Part shown: positions 11,332 through 23,515 of the stretch, piece by piece | Numbering within the stretch: position 1 is the stretch's first letter | Layout of the letters: every line of letters starts with the position of its first letter | Source: Arthrobotrys musiformis | Lineage: Eukaryota > Ascomycota > Orbiliomycetes > Orbiliales > Orbiliaceae | Length of the DNA stretch: 64,000 nt | NCBI GenBank assembly: GCA_036971715.1 | Contig: JAVHJL010000010.1 | Span: 1,054,001 to 1,118,000 of the forward strand | Direction of reading: 5' to 3' | The notes under the pieces: model-generated | The model's database searches: none | What the model was told of the DNA's origin: nothing | What the model saw: only the letters and a program-made list of their open reading frames with translations | Program-made: the position numbers and the translations under genes

Positions 11332-14300
11332 AAAGCAAAAAATTAATATCCCCAGCTAACTTGGCGACTCCTGCTTCTTCTTGCTTGCTTGTCTTCTTCT
11401 TTCTCGTCTGCTGCCTGCTGCAGTGGCCTGGCAGCCAATTTCACAGGGCGGGCGTCTATTGGTTGGCGAGAGCTCGATGCAATGGGCCAGGTGAGCCCTT
11501 GTCTGAGGTGAGGTGCCGTCACGAAAGGGCAGCAAAGGGGCTGGCTGACAGCAATATCTGGCCAGCAGATGGGGGCCAAAGAATGCTTCCACTTCGATTA
11601 ATCCGGGCTTCGATATGTCATGCACCGTGGTCCTGTAAGGATAGTAGCCCAACCGACAGATTCCTCCGTGGCGTCTGGAATAGATGCTCCAACCTCCAAA
11701 ATACAATTGGAACAATGTCAGGGTGTAAAGCAGTGTCGAGGGGAACTGTTGGTGCTTTGTTGGGCCGAGTTAATTGTCAGGGCAGGATAAAACGTCAGAT
11801 GCTCGAGAAAGTGTCGGAAGGCACGGCTTGCGTCATAAAGTCTGTCGGTCGCATGAACATGAGCTGACATTCAATACTAATATTATAATCAATCGGACAA
11901 TGTGTCGGTCCATGGACAAATGGATGTATAAAAAATAAAATAATAAAATAAAATAAAATAAAACTCTGAGAAGGGAAGTGTGATAGAAGGGAAAGAGAAG
12001 AGGAAGAAGAAGGGCGGCAAGAACCAGCAAAAGAATAAGATAAAATTTAAAAGTGGATTTAATTACTAAACTAGTTCCTTGACATCGATATATGGCTTCC
12101 GTCTCGTTCCCCTATTCTATACAATCCTACGAGCAACTTACCGAAATAAGTGTTTGAAGCCCATGTCCAAAACCCAAGATTTCTCCCGAAAAGCTTCACG
12201 ATTTGCGGCAGATGGTCCGTCCTGATCTTGCATGATCGATTTCAGATCCTCCGACGGGTTATAGTAGCCCGCACATGAAGTAACTATCCCATACCGTTTA
12301 TGCATTACCCAATTGCGGATTCTTCAAGATCTCAAGATCTCTGTACGCTTTTGGGTACGTAACATTGCATGAACATAGGATCTAGCTGGACCTTCTCGAA
12401 CATCTTGCCAGGCACGTCCTTGCCTTCCTCTTTTTTCCCTTCCTTCTTCCCTTTTTTTCTTACGTTCTTCAAATTTAAGATTATCACCAGGGGTGGCCTC
12501 GTAATCCACCCGGGACCCTGACCGAGCCAGGTGCTGAAGCGAGACCCAGCAATTCAAAAAACAAATCCAAGGGCCGGCCAAGTACCAAGTAAACCCGCTC
12601 ACAATTGTGGCCCCTTCGTCCATCCAATCAAACGTCCGTTCCTGGACATCACTTGACTTTGTACCCATATCATATCATATCGATTCCGGTCGGTTGGATA
12701 GCAATATAAATGACGATGGGTGCTGTTTCTTTAGCGCCAAACCGAACGCCTCAATTGCTCGTCTAGCGAGAGACAAAAGAATTGATTGTATTAAAGAAAT
12801 TTTTTATCAATCGGAACAATCTACGTATAACAAGCGAAGTTTCAACATTCCGTTCGCATATGGGGAACAAGAGAAGTCATCGGCTTAGCTAGCTTGCCTT
12901 TTGACTACCTCTGGTACGATTTTCGATTTCCGCTCCGTTCCTGCATATTGCGAAATTAGTCTCTCAAGACACAAAAAACGCCCCCGCCCCCTCCTCAATG
13001 CAATAGTTCATCACAAATGTTTTTTTGACGCCGGAAACATTTCGAACATGAGCCGACGCAGAATTCTCTTTAAACAGAAATTGAAAAAATGAGGGGGAGG
13101 GGGTAGGAAAATACCACCTGCACAGTGCCACGAGGGACTTCGGAGGTTGATAACCTTTTTGTGACAGGATGTGTACCATGGATTGCTTATTTTTGGACTT
13201 GCGTGGTCGCACGGGGCAGGGGAAACGTTCAACATACACAACACGCTCATCCAGACAGGTGTTGCGAGACGTTTGGGCCCCTTTGTGCTACCATCTTTGA
13301 GCAGTCACGTGATGGTTTTGAGGTTCAAAATACCTGCACCCCGGTTTTCACACCCCATTTTGGACACACCCCGTTTTGGACGGGAGTTGATATCAGATGG
13401 GCTTTTCCAATGGGACGTCGGTCGCACAAGGCTTTGTCTACAGTTATAGTCTCGAGGGGCCACCTCGTCTACAAAACCTCCTACCACAAGCTCCCTGTGG
13501 CTTCAACACATTTGTTGCGATAAACCAAGACCATTCGAAGCCGTAGATCCTAGACCCAGGTGCTTACTCCTACAGCAGGCGGGCTGCTCAAACACTTCTG
13601 ACACCCATGCCACTTACCAGGCGATCAAATGCCGTAAACCTTAAAGCCATAGGACTACATCAACATATGCATTTCAGTACTCGTCTCGTAGAGCCACGTG
13701 GGACAGCTCCTATGCCACAAGTACTTAATTAGCAATCCTACGACGAATGGAATAATCATGTCATAAATCCCTTGAGCTATGTTTGAAAACACCTTACTCA
13801 TAGTATGAACTTTCAAGCTCATTGAACAATAACCCCCATTTCCATAGCTTCAACGACCAGGTTCTTGAGCATTTCAAAGCCTTTCCTCTGAAAATGTATT
13901 TCGTATCATATGAGTACAGCAGTCTCGCTGGTCTACAAGTCAACAGTTCGTACGTATATATGCGTATGCACCTTCGAATTCCAACGAATTGGCACAAGGC
14001 TGATAAGGCATAACCATACAAACATATGCATTGTATTCATTATTGAAACAAGGCTTTTCAATTTGATAGCAGATCCTTCCCCAAAACTTGTTTTTAAAAA
14101 GAAATACCACCCTTCAAGCTAGAAATATCCTAAATCCGTGAACCTTTCTCGCCTATTAAACCGATTGATAGCTAAACTTGTACCGGTCCTCGCTTTTCTG
14201 ATACTGACGATCCTATAGCTACGCGTATACGGCACTTCAGCCGTGTGAGACGTAGTTTCGAAACTTCATACAATCGAGATTCATCTCCTATTTCCCGGAA

Positions 14301-14615
14301 CCCTCCCTGCGGTTTTCGGAAATACCTTTTACCAGAATACCGAGAAAACATCACAATCGGACTCGTGACCACGCCGATAATCGCCCAAGCGACTCACCCG
14401 CCTGCTCCTATAGTAGCCTCGAGACCAGTCCCATAGTAAGTTTATGAGACAAATCAAAAACCAATCCTACCCAACCGTCAACTTCCCCATACAGCAACCC
14501 GTAACTATTCACAAACAACCCCAGACGTCATCATAACAATCCAAATTGTTGCATCGATGCATCGCTGATAAATATAGATTTTCTCACAGTATAATAACCA
14601 CACTCGTCATCAACA
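11152..14615. other. SPA2 upstream region and gene-free stretch
   Basis: Contains the T32 run, a short (AAAAT)n run at about 11930-11963, and a copy of TGGTCTCGAGGCT on the minus strand at 14415-14427. The open frame at 11361-11867 begins with a signal-like hydrophobic stretch, but it is antisense to the SPA2 leader, low in complexity, and resembles nothing I know. No RNA gene was recognised. Confidence 0.5.
11299..11330 (-). repeat. T32 homopolymer (A32 on the SPA2 strand)
   Basis: Uninterrupted 32-base run about 150 bases upstream of the SPA2 start. If transcribed it is a poly(A) tract in the 5' leader. Confidence 0.9.
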
Positions 14616-14918
14616 ATGCCGCTCATAGAAGCCGTAGGCTTACTGATCATAGGCGGCATATTCGGAAGTGTGGTGACGATAGCCGCGACGGACGCTGTGG
14701 GCACAGCAGCTACTGTCGTCGCCACCACGGCCGCTGAAGTCGCTGTTTCCGAAGCCGGAACTGTTTTTGGGCCTGCTATTGGGGCTTTAGGGACCGGGGC
14801 TATGCTCTCCGGGGTGGCGGGGTGTGGACTTGCTACTGCTGCGCTGGGGGCTGTGGGGGTGCAGATTTATAAGATAGTGAGGGGGGGTGGTGGGGATGAG
14901 AGATCGAATTCGGAGTAG
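14616..14918 (+). CDS. Small Gly/Ala-rich hydrophobic protein, unknown function
   Basis: A 100-aa intronless frame with a good fungal start context (CAACAATGCC). The protein opens with a hydrophobic segment (LIEAVGLLIIGGIFGSVVTI), continues as an Ala/Thr/Val/Gly-rich stretch, has a second hydrophobic segment (about residues 55-88, with GALGTGAMLSGVAG) and ends in a short polar tail (IVRGGGGDERSNSE). The composition suggests two membrane hairpins or a glycine-zipper-like packing. I do not recognise a family; a likeness to small ISG12/IFI6-type proteins was considered but lacks that family's motifs. Codon bias changes from A/T-ending to G-rich halfway along. It may be a lineage-specific gene or a chance frame. 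Confidence 0.4.
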   Translation: MPLIEAVGLLIIGGIFGSVVTIAATDAVGTAATVVATTAAEVAVSEAGTVFGPAIGALGTGAMLSGVAGCGLATAALGAVGVQIYKIVRGGGGDERSNSE

Positions 14919-15557
14919 TTTACGGCGTTGGAGGCTTTGGTAGGATAATTTCGGAGATATATACTTAGGTATATGTGCACACATATATCAACGGGAACGG
15001 CTCTGCGAGAGTGGTATTGGAAGATTTTCTATCGATAGCTACTTGACATAGTTTCATGTTTTGACGAATCCATTTTATGATTACTACGGGTGATGTCATA
15101 TTTCTCATCTTCCCTCGATTGTCCTCCAATCGATCTGTCCCTGATACTATACTATTGATTCATTTCCTCTGCTATCTCAATCAATCAGTACCTCGCAATA
15201 TTTTAGACATCTTGAGAATGTAGCAGCAATATTATAGTATTCCTCAGGGCTCGTATGTAGTATATCTATATAGCATACGCACAAACATAAGTTGCTCTAG
15301 AAAGCGGCAATAGGCTCAAGCTTCTGCCAGCTCTGGTTTACGAGACGATGCTCAAGTCTCTTACTGTCTTTAATTTAATGCTAGACTAAACAAGACACTA
15401 ACAGATCTATCGACCATTAAAGACCGATCTAGGAGTATTTTATAGCCCGGAGGTCTACAAAAACAAAACAAATCCATGAAAATCCCAACTACGCTTCATA
15501 ATCGATAAAAAAAGCACAATATGCCACCAACCAAACATTTCTCATAACATCGACGGC
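14919..15557. other. Intergenic spacer before the lectin gene
   Basis: No gene seen. It holds the 3' flanks of the small hydrophobic frame and of the lectin, and one copy of the dispersed motif at 15333-15346. Confidence 0.5.
15333..15346 (+). repeat. Dispersed motif copy 2 (CTGGTTTACGAGAC)
   Basis: Fourteen-base form of the motif; identical to copies at 34266 and 49699. Function unknown. Confidence 0.5.
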
Positions 15558-16252
15558 TCAAACTAGTTGACTAAAACCAATCGCGTTATCAGAAATACAA
15601 GTATCATATTGAAAGGGAGGAAGTACATACCGGATTGAAAAATCCACAACTGGTTCTTCTTAACCTTCTTCCCCGTATTCGGTTTTTTGGTCCACAACAC
15701 GATCGGTGTCCCGTTCTTGGGTTTCCCATTCGCAAGATCGATGTTTAGATCCGGCATGAACCCTCCCGGTCGTGAAATTCTATCCAGGTTCATTAACACC
15801 TTCTCCCACAAAAACATTGACGGCGGGAAAGACTTACCGGAAATAAACCGGATCGTCGTCATCAGGCCAGACGTCCCAGCCGATGGGCTCGGGTACCCCC
15901 GCGAGCCTTGTACCGTCTTGAAGTGTTGTGCTATTGGCGACGCCGGGGAATGTGGTGATACCGAGGAATATAGTTGGCCGTTCGACGTTGCGGAAGGTCC
16001 ATTGCCCTACTGCGTTTTTCCCAAGGATCCACTGGGTTTAATATCAGATACGTTAGTTAAATGTCTTATTGTGAACGTGAGGTTGGGAGATGGCGGGGAA
16101 GGGAGGGGTAAAGAGAGGGGGAAAACCTTTTGATTATCACCCTCGTTATTCTCCCATCCGACGATGGAGATGTCATCTGTTTTGGAGAGGTCGAGGACGG
16201 TGCCGCCTTCGACGTTGATGAGTCTGTACATGCCGCCTTCGTTGAGCTGCAT
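15558..16252 (-). CDS. Ricin-B-type (beta-trefoil) lectin
   Basis: Four exons on the minus strand: 16252-16127, 16031-15838, 15779-15631 and a 5-nt terminal exon 15562-15558; introns of 95, 58 and 68 nt; 157 aa, the usual size for small cytosolic fungal trefoil lectins. It has no signal peptide. Such proteins bind sugars and several serve fungal defence against nematodes and other grazers. Visible features are GGMYRLINVEGGTVLDLS at the start, two QxW-type motifs (DNQKW, residues 40-43 region, and NQLWIF near the end), and a repeated strand pattern between them. The first intron falls inside the first QxW motif. The last exon is very short and is the least certain part; alternative ends would change only the final few residues. 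It is head-to-head with the oxidoreductase at 17094. Confidence 0.75.
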
Positions 16253-17093
16253 CTTTGTGTTTTTCTATCAAACTATCGAATGTAGATGTGCGCTGTCCAA
16301 CCAAGAATGTAGAAATCTAGAAAAAAAGAACCCTCCGTTGATAAAAGCTGAAGGGAAAGTTGGTAGTGAAACGAAGAGAGGGATCGCAGTAATATAATAA
16401 TGGTGGGGTGGGACCACCTCTCGGAACACCATCCGAGAAAGCAATTACCTTAAATACCCAAGGGTCGCAAGACCAACCATCTGCTCCCAACATCCCGGAA
16501 ACCCTCTTACGTATACCCCATCTTCAGCCCCGTCATACCTGTTTTCTTTGTTTCCCCCTTCTCCAGTCCAATCCTAGAAAGGGAAATTGTTTGCCCTCCA
16601 TCGGACCAAGACGGGTCATCCTTTTTTGGCATCTTGGGGTGGCCTAAACTGAATGCGGGAAACCGTGCCAGCCGGGGCGGCCGTAGATGTCGAAGGCCGT
16701 ACGCCGTGGCATGCCGCGGTGTGGTATTTTGTGGCGTGGAAGGGAACGGTTGTGTTGTGGGGTCGTCCGAACCCCTCCTTCTCTGCTCGTGTAGCACAGG
16801 TAACGTTACTGGACAGTCCAGATACGGCAGTTCGTGCTACCATACTACCTTCACCATATAAATTCTTCGCATTTTCGCAAATTCTCATGATTTGAACATC
16901 TGTTTCTTGAAATTACCTAATATTGGTCTCGCGGTGCCTAATATCTACCCCACGAGTACAAATACATTGCGACGCGCTGCCTTCATAACTTCTCACTAAC
17001 CTTCTATCTATACTAATACCCCCTCATACCCCCTCATACCCCATAGACCACCAATATATATATAAACCTATTCCTATATACATATATATAACA
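16253..17093. promoter_or_regulatory. Shared divergent promoter region of lectin and oxidoreductase
   Basis: An 841-bp spacer between two genes transcribed away from each other. A TATA-like run (TATATATATAAA) at 17055-17066 lies about 28 bases before the oxidoreductase ATG. A small tandem repeat of TACCCCCTCA occurs at about 17018-17045. No binding sites are assigned. Confidence 0.4.
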
Positions 17094-18326
17094 ATGGCAC
17101 CAATCCGCATCGGCCTCATTGGCTGCGGCGAAGTCGCCCAAGTAGTCCACATCCCAACCCTCACCTTCCTCTCCTCCAAATTCACCATAACCTACCTCTG
17201 CGATATAAACCCCTCCTCCCTCTCCTTCTGCGCCTCCCGCTGCCCTTCCTCCCCACTCCCCAAAACCACAACATTAGTAGAAGAACTATGCTCCTCTGAA
17301 GATGTAGACGCCGTACTGATCTGCAGCTCTGACGCGATGCATGTTTACCATGGTGTTTGTGCGTTGAGGAATGGGAAGCATGTGTTTATCGAGAAGCCGT
17401 TGGCGCTTTGTACTGCTGATATTAGGGCTTTGAAGGAAGCAGAGGAGAAGGGGGGGAAGGGGAGGGTGTTTGTGGGGTATATGAGGCGGTATGCATCTGC
17501 TTTTGAGGATGCGAAGAGGGAGTTGGAGGCTGCGGGGGGTGTGAAGGGTGTGAAGTATGCTAGAGTTCGCGGTATGTATTGATATCATACGCTTCCTTGG
17601 AGGAATTGATGTTAATATGAATGGGAGCAGATATAATCCCCCCGAACAAGATATTCGTAGACCAATCCGCCACTTTTCCCCAAAAATTCAACGAATCGAT
17701 CCCGGAGGCCGCAAAAAAGGACCTGTCGGAGAAGGAAGAACGTATGGTCCGTGAAGCTTTAGAGGTTGATATGGGATTACCCGTTACTCAAGAGCGGAAT
17801 TGGATGCTAAGAGTACTGGGCGGGTATGCTCCTCTTCTCCGTCCCCTCCCTTATATCTTGGTATTAATATACGGAGCATGACAGACTCGGCTCCCACGAC
17901 CTATCCGCGATGCGCGAACTCCTCGGCATGCCCACTGGTGTTCTGGGCGCCCACATAACCCCCAGAATGTGGACTGTCCTCTTCTCCTACCCCACCTTCA
18001 GCGTAACCTATGAATCCGGCTTCAACAACATCCCCCTCTTCGACGCCTCCATCGAAATATTCACAGACGATAAAGTTATAACCCTCAAGTACGATACTCC
18101 GTATGTAAAAGGACTACCCACCACCATGGTTGTACGAGAAAAGACGGGCGATGAGGGCACGGGGTATCAGGAACGGGTTGTTAGGAGCAGTTTCGAGGAT
18201 CCGTATACGAGACAGATGGGGGAGTGGTGGGAGTGTATTGTTAATGGGAAGGAGGGGAAGACTACGATCGATGATGCGGCGTTGGAGTTGGAGATTTTTA
18301 AGATGATTTTACAAGCCGATAAGTAG
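17094..18326 (+). CDS. Gfo/Idh/MocA-family NAD(P)-dependent oxidoreductase
   Basis: Three exons, 17094-17571, 17631-17823 and 17885-18326; introns of 59 and 61 nt; 370 aa. Members oxidise or reduce sugars, inositol and related substrates with NAD(P). The N-terminal Rossmann fold shows IGLIGCGEVAQ (residues 6-16), the acidic end of the second strand (CDINP), and the family hallmark EKPLAL with the likely catalytic lysine at residue 101. The two junctions restore YARVRDIIPPNK and LGGLGSHDLSAMRELLG; the SHDLSAMR segment is typical of the C-terminal alpha/beta domain. The substrate cannot be predicted. The neighbouring divergent lectin gene may share its promoter, but no functional link is known. 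Confidence 0.88.
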
Positions 18327-18602
18327 TCTCTTTTATTTTGGTGCCTATGTGTATATAGTTATGTGAATAGCGTGGGATAGGGATGGAAATAGGCATTTCT
18401 GCGTGCAGGTTAAAGTACCCTTACGAGATAAATCAAAGTGCCTGTAAGTTGAGTTGGAGAACATCATAACCCCTTAAGGAGGTACTTCCTATCCTATAAA
18501 GGTTGCTAGGGAATATGCTGTAAAAAAGAATACGCCAAACCCACAAAACGCCATGACCTCTCTTTCAATATCATACACCCCTTCAATTAATATTAATATT
18601 TT

Positions 18603-19584
18603 TTAAAAGTAACTAGCCGTCCACAGAACAGGCAGCGTAGGATGCCTCTCTTGCCACTCCGCCAGAATCTCTGGGACCCGTCCGTCGACAGAGCTTCTAT
18701 CGAAGTCCCTCGCCTCGTCGGAAGCTTTATCCCTCTCTTCTTTCGCAGCTGCGGTTAACATCTTTGCTAGTTCTAGTATTCCTTTCCCACCGACGGCGGC
18801 TTCTTCGTGGTTGTCTTTGATGTCGATGTTGATGACGTGGACTAGGCGGTTTAGAGGGGAGCCGCGGGCTATCAGGTCTGTACCACCAAAAACATCATTA
18901 GCTGCTTCTCCAATAACCACTACGATGGCATATAGAGGAGGGGAATTACCGTCAACAACAGCATCCCAGCACCGTTCCTCGCAAGTAATAACCACGTCAA
19001 CAATCCCACTCTCAATCTCATCACTATAAGTCTTCTCCCCTTCCCCTCTCTTATCAACCGGCCCGGCTCCAACGCGAGGTAATCCCACATTCCAATCCTG
19101 CCATCTCTCAGGACTCTTCTTGATCTTTCGATTCCTGTCCAACATGCTTAATAGCCCGTTTGCGCTGTAGAGTCTTATATCCCGAGCTTTTAACTCGGTG
19201 TACATTTCATCGTAGGAGGTGGCGTTGAAGGCGTAGATGTTGGGTTTGTCTATTGAAGGGCCGGGGAGACGGACGGCTGATCCCGTGCCGAAGGAGATGA
19301 CGGGGAATCCAGCCTGGGAGAGGACGAGGTGGGCTTCCATTGATCTGTTATCAGTTAGTATTTGTATACGTCGCTAGGAATAACGAAGGAGTGGAATACC
19401 GATTCTGATTGTTCGCACAAACGGTGCAAAACTTCAATGGGAAATCATCGGACGTGCCTTGACGGCCTGGGATCCCGGGAGGAGGAGGCGGGGTTCGAGA
19501 TTTTGTGGATCGTGCGGGAGGGTAGAGGGATAGGACTGAGGCAGGAGGGTCACCGGGAGGGGTGGTCGAGCGTGGCTTGCTCAT
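18603..19584 (-). CDS. SSU72: RNA polymerase II CTD phosphatase Ssu72
   Basis: Three exons on the minus strand: 19584-19400, 19344-18950 and 18877-18603; introns of 55 and 72 nt; 284 aa. Ssu72 removes phosphate from Ser5 (and Ser7) of the Pol II C-terminal domain and acts in the cleavage/polyadenylation factor. The low-molecular-weight phosphatase loop CANNQNRS (Cys56, Arg62) is formed across the first intron. Also visible are GFPVISFGTGSAVRLPGP, the catalytic-region aspartate in PSIDKP (Asp94), YTANGLL-like YSANGLLSMLDRNRK, the CEERCWDAVVDDLIARG motif formed across intron 2, and VHVINIDIKDNHEEA. It ends LPVLWTASYF like other family members. The N-terminal 50 Pro/Ser-rich residues are an ordinary fungal extension. 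Intron 2 is a multiple of three without a stop. Confidence 0.95.
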
Positions 19585-21182
19585 CTTCCTCTAGTTTATC
19601 TCTATCTCTATCTCTCTATTCGCCTCTATAGCTCTATTACAGCAGTAACTACGTAGACTGATGGCGATGGGAGTCGAAGTGGAGGTTGAGAACGTCGTAT
19701 TGAAGATAAATGGAGACGTTGTTTGGAGGAGCGTTATAGTTGAGGCTCAGAGACGAGACGAGATACAGGAAGACGCGTGGGTGACACGTGACCTGACGTG
19801 AAGGTCCTACGGGACTCTTCGAGGCTGATATCAACAGCGACGAAGCAATACAAGACACTGAAAACAAAGACGACGATGCGGTTTAGAGCAGACAATGAGG
19901 CAGCGATAGTGATAGTGATATTGATGATGAGGTTCAGGTTGTCAGAATGTTATACATGGCATGTGCTTAGTCATCGCTTTTTTTTTTTTTTTTTTTTCCT
20001 GCTTGCAATATAAACACAGTTGGTAAAAAGTACGTAATGGAAGTATCAGAACCTGTGATAGAACTGCACCATCGCATGAATTAGCTCCATATGTCTCGAT
20101 AAGAGAAAGAGAAATGCGAGATGATTGAGAGAAGAAGAATGGGAAAAAGAAGTCAGAGTGTTTAAAGTTGCGTAAGTAAAAAATGGTTGTCCTCAGCGCC
20201 TGTAGCCAAGCTAGGACAGCTCCAATAATTGTGTTCATCACAGAATACATATAATATACAATACAGTACAATATAGTTAATAAAATAGCAATAGTATAGC
20301 GTACCTCGTTGTGTCCTCTAGTCTTGAGGCTTTGATGTTGGTATTATATTGAGGGTGGTGATGTGTGTGTGTAGATAGATGGATATAAGGAGAGAGAAAT
20401 TTTCGGTGGGAGTATTTGTGTGATTATGTAAGCAGCCAACATCCAACACCATTAGCCAGTTACCCCGGACATGACCTGCTCCTTACATACATATATCCAT
20501 TACATACATACATACATAACATGTCCACATGCGCTAGTCGATTCTCCACAGCGACAGCCGTTGAGTACCTGAAGCATGAAGCTATGCAGCTATGGAATAT
20601 TTACGAAAAGCACGTCGCCCGCAGTAACCAGTAGCTTAAATTACATGGTATTCGTATCGGTATGTAGAATGCATATTAACTATGGAGCGAAAGTAAAATT
20701 ATTAAATTTTTTTATTTTTTTTGGAAAAAAAATTAAGATTGTACGATCGGGAAAGACAAGATGATGCTATTTATAGAAGTTCGGCATCGACGCAAGAAAA
20801 GAAGGGAAAGAGGGGCAGGATGGTAATAAAGACTAAACCCGAATAGGACGGCCGGTGTTTCAGGACGACAGTTTGTGCCATTCGAATACTTTATCCCCAG
20901 TCCGCTCCCCCCATTTTACACTGTCGAACAATAGAAGAAGACAGAAATGCCTCGAGTGACCTGCTTACATTGAGTAAGTATATAGCTTTGTAGAGCTCTT
21001 TATAAAACGTGAAGTAGTCTATCACAGAGCGGGCAAGTCCCAAGGAATATAGAGGACAAATAAATTGACTTATCGATAGTGGTTTCAGGTTTAAATTTTA
21101 ATATTGTCCGCCCGGGCCCAATTCTTATTACTCCCTCCTTGAGCTCCTGTAGGTACCGCCGTATGTATGTACAGGCAGAGGC

Positions 21183-21208
21183 ACAGGTACAGGTACAGGT
21201 ACAGGTAC
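21183..21208. repeat. AGGTAC hexanucleotide repeat
   Basis: About four tandem copies of the hexamer AGGTAC. Confidence 0.85.
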
Positions 21209-21910
21209 ACTCGCATGTCGTACATATGGTGCCTTTTTTGTTCGCAATTAATTTCCAATCAATCAATCTCTCGGTCAATCTATCTTATCTTCGGTTCGAT
21301 ATAATATATATCCTAAGATATATTGCGCGCACTTGCGCTCAGTCGCATTCGCTCTCGCTCTGCCCTATCGATACGGTACTGTATGTAATATAGTACTCCA
21401 TGTGGCAGCGGCGATCGGGGTTTTTTCTTCGAATGACAAAAAAGAGGCGTTCAGGAAACAAATGTTAAATCTCCCACTGGGCGTTTACAGCCCGTCCCCG
21501 GGTTTCCCTCTGTCGCCTCTGCATGTAACTGTTATTGTGTGTGTGTGTATGCATGTATGGACTGTGTGTACTGCCGTTTTGTATGCGCGAAGAGGGTATT
21601 TTGTTTACCAATCCGATTGAATCCAGCCGCCGGGCCTGCAATTTTAAACAGGGTCCTCTTCTTCCTCCTTCTCTTCCTCATTTTTTATTTATTTTATTTT
21701 ATTTTAATATACATATGTACCTCGCTGCCCCTGAGAAGACAGTCAAAGAGAGAGAGAGAGAGCAGAGAGAAATAGAATTCAAAGGGAAGAGGGCCATCGG
21801 CCGGCGGATTATATTACCATTACATTCCTGCTCAAATTAATAATATATGGACGCTAGCTAAGAGGTATCGATACCTTCGGAGCACTAACGACTACACCCT
21901 GATCTTGCAA

Positions 21911-21967
21911 TTTTTTATTTTTTATTTTTTTATTTTTTTATTTTTTTATTTTTTTATTTATTTTTTC
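21911..21967. repeat. T(6-7)A tandem repeat
   Basis: Repeated blocks of six or seven T followed by A, about 57 bases in all. Confidence 0.85.
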
Positions 21968-22370
21968 TTCTAATTTGTCTAATTTTCGAGACTGTACAAA
22001 TTTATATTAAATTTTATTTTATTTTATTTTAAATATTGGTTTCCCCTTGCAGTAGTCTCGAACCCGAACTCGAACTGGGAATTGGAGCACGAGAGCGAGC
22101 GAGCGAGCGAAAAAAGCGGGTTTCAAATCTGAATTGAACCCCACCGCACAGTCGAACACCGCAGTGCGCTGCCGCCACCAAGAATCAACCCCAATCTCCT
22201 CTTCCCTCTTCTTCCTCATTTCCATCATCATCACTTCAGCTTCAACCTCAACTTCAACCTCATCGTCATCACCGTCCCCGAATACCCCCGTCGACGCTGT
22301 TTTCTCTGTTGTGCCCGGCGGCTTCATACTGCTCTGTTCGTCCTCTCCTTCTCCTTCTGTTCTTGTTCGC

Positions 22371-22403
22371 TTCTTCTTCTTCTTCTTCTTCTTCTTCTTC
22401 TTC
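22371..22403. repeat. (TTC)11 microsatellite
   Basis: Eleven uninterrupted TTC triplets in the upstream region of NBP2. Confidence 0.9.
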
Positions 22404-23515
22404 GTTTCGGATTCTCCCATTCTTAACCCCCCATCCACTACAACCGCCCTTCTCCACCTCCACTACATCCTCCGCCATAGCATACCAGCATCCTCCCTCC
22501 CCATTCATGCTACTCATATAAGCGTATATCCTCATGAAAGTACATTCAACTAACACCTCATCCATCCGGACTCTGCGAAGCAGACATCAAAGAAAATAAC
22601 AGGCAAGGGAAGCCAAAACAGTAGAAGTCTCTCGAAAACCTCTTCCGCCATTCCGTCCTGGCTCTACCATCTCCGTCTCTCCGTCAGTACCGCCGTCACC
22701 TTCAAGCCAAGGTTATATTCTTCGATTTATCCATATATATTCGCCATATATCCTGCGAAACCGAGGAACTGGCTTTCCATCTGTCCATCCATCCTTCGAA
22801 CAATAGCAAAAACTACCCGGCCTGACGTTGCTGTGCATTGCCGACTTTTTTTTTTTTTTTTTATCTTTTTTCGATTTTTATTTTTAGTCCTCGCTCATCC
22901 ATCATCATCCATCGTCCATCCGTCCAATCTGTTTCCGTTCGAATTCGTCATCCGGGGGCAGCACAGGTGTCTCATTTCCGGCAATATCTGTTTCCGTACG
23001 GCAAAAAAAATCCACCTCTTACCCTTTCGTCTTGCTGCTTTTTATTATTTATTTCATTTTATTTTTCGGTATTTTTCAGTATTTTTTTTCATTCTGTTCC
23101 AGAACATTTTGGTTGACTGTTCCTCTTTCCCTCTCGTCCGTTTTGGATGCGCAGGTTTTCCTCGTTTGATACGAAAAATCGCAAGCGACTCTCTTCGACA
23201 CACAAGCTTCTTCCTTCATCAGTCGCTGGTCATTTTCATTCAAACAGAAATTTAAAAGAAGGCCGGGACTTTCGATCCGACTCATTCTATATTCCCGGCG
23301 GCGGCGAACGGACCCTCATCTACCAGCAGGCCCTTTTTTTCTCTTCCCTATTTCCTTTTTTTTTATTGTCCAATCAACCAGCTCCGGCGCAAATCACTTG
23401 CTTATCACAGGAAAAACAAATATCTCCCCTCACTAGAAAACCACCCAATCAGACGATTGGTTCTGTAGTAGGAGGAAGTTCGTAGAAGACCAAAACAAAA
23501 CGTCGGCGAAGAGTA

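Larger units (their letters stand above)
19585..23515. other. Low-complexity intergenic region between SSU72 and NBP2
   Basis: No gene seen in 3.9 kb. It is rich in simple sequence: T-run at about 19979-19997, (ATAC)n near 20495-20520, AGGTAC repeats, (GA)n near 21748, T6-7A repeats, TTC repeats and several T-runs. The last 900 bases are strongly pyrimidine-rich on the plus strand and look like the promoter and leader of NBP2. All open frames here are low-complexity. Confidence 0.5.

Noticed and set aside
11361..11867. 168-codon plus frame with a signal-like hydrophobic start
   Set aside because: It is antisense to the SPA2 leader, low-complexity at the start, and has no family resemblance or splice support.
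22019..22565. Overlapping Ser/Phe-rich and Glu/Lys-rich frames on both strands
   Set aside because: They derive from the TTC repeat and pyrimidine-rich leader of NBP2.
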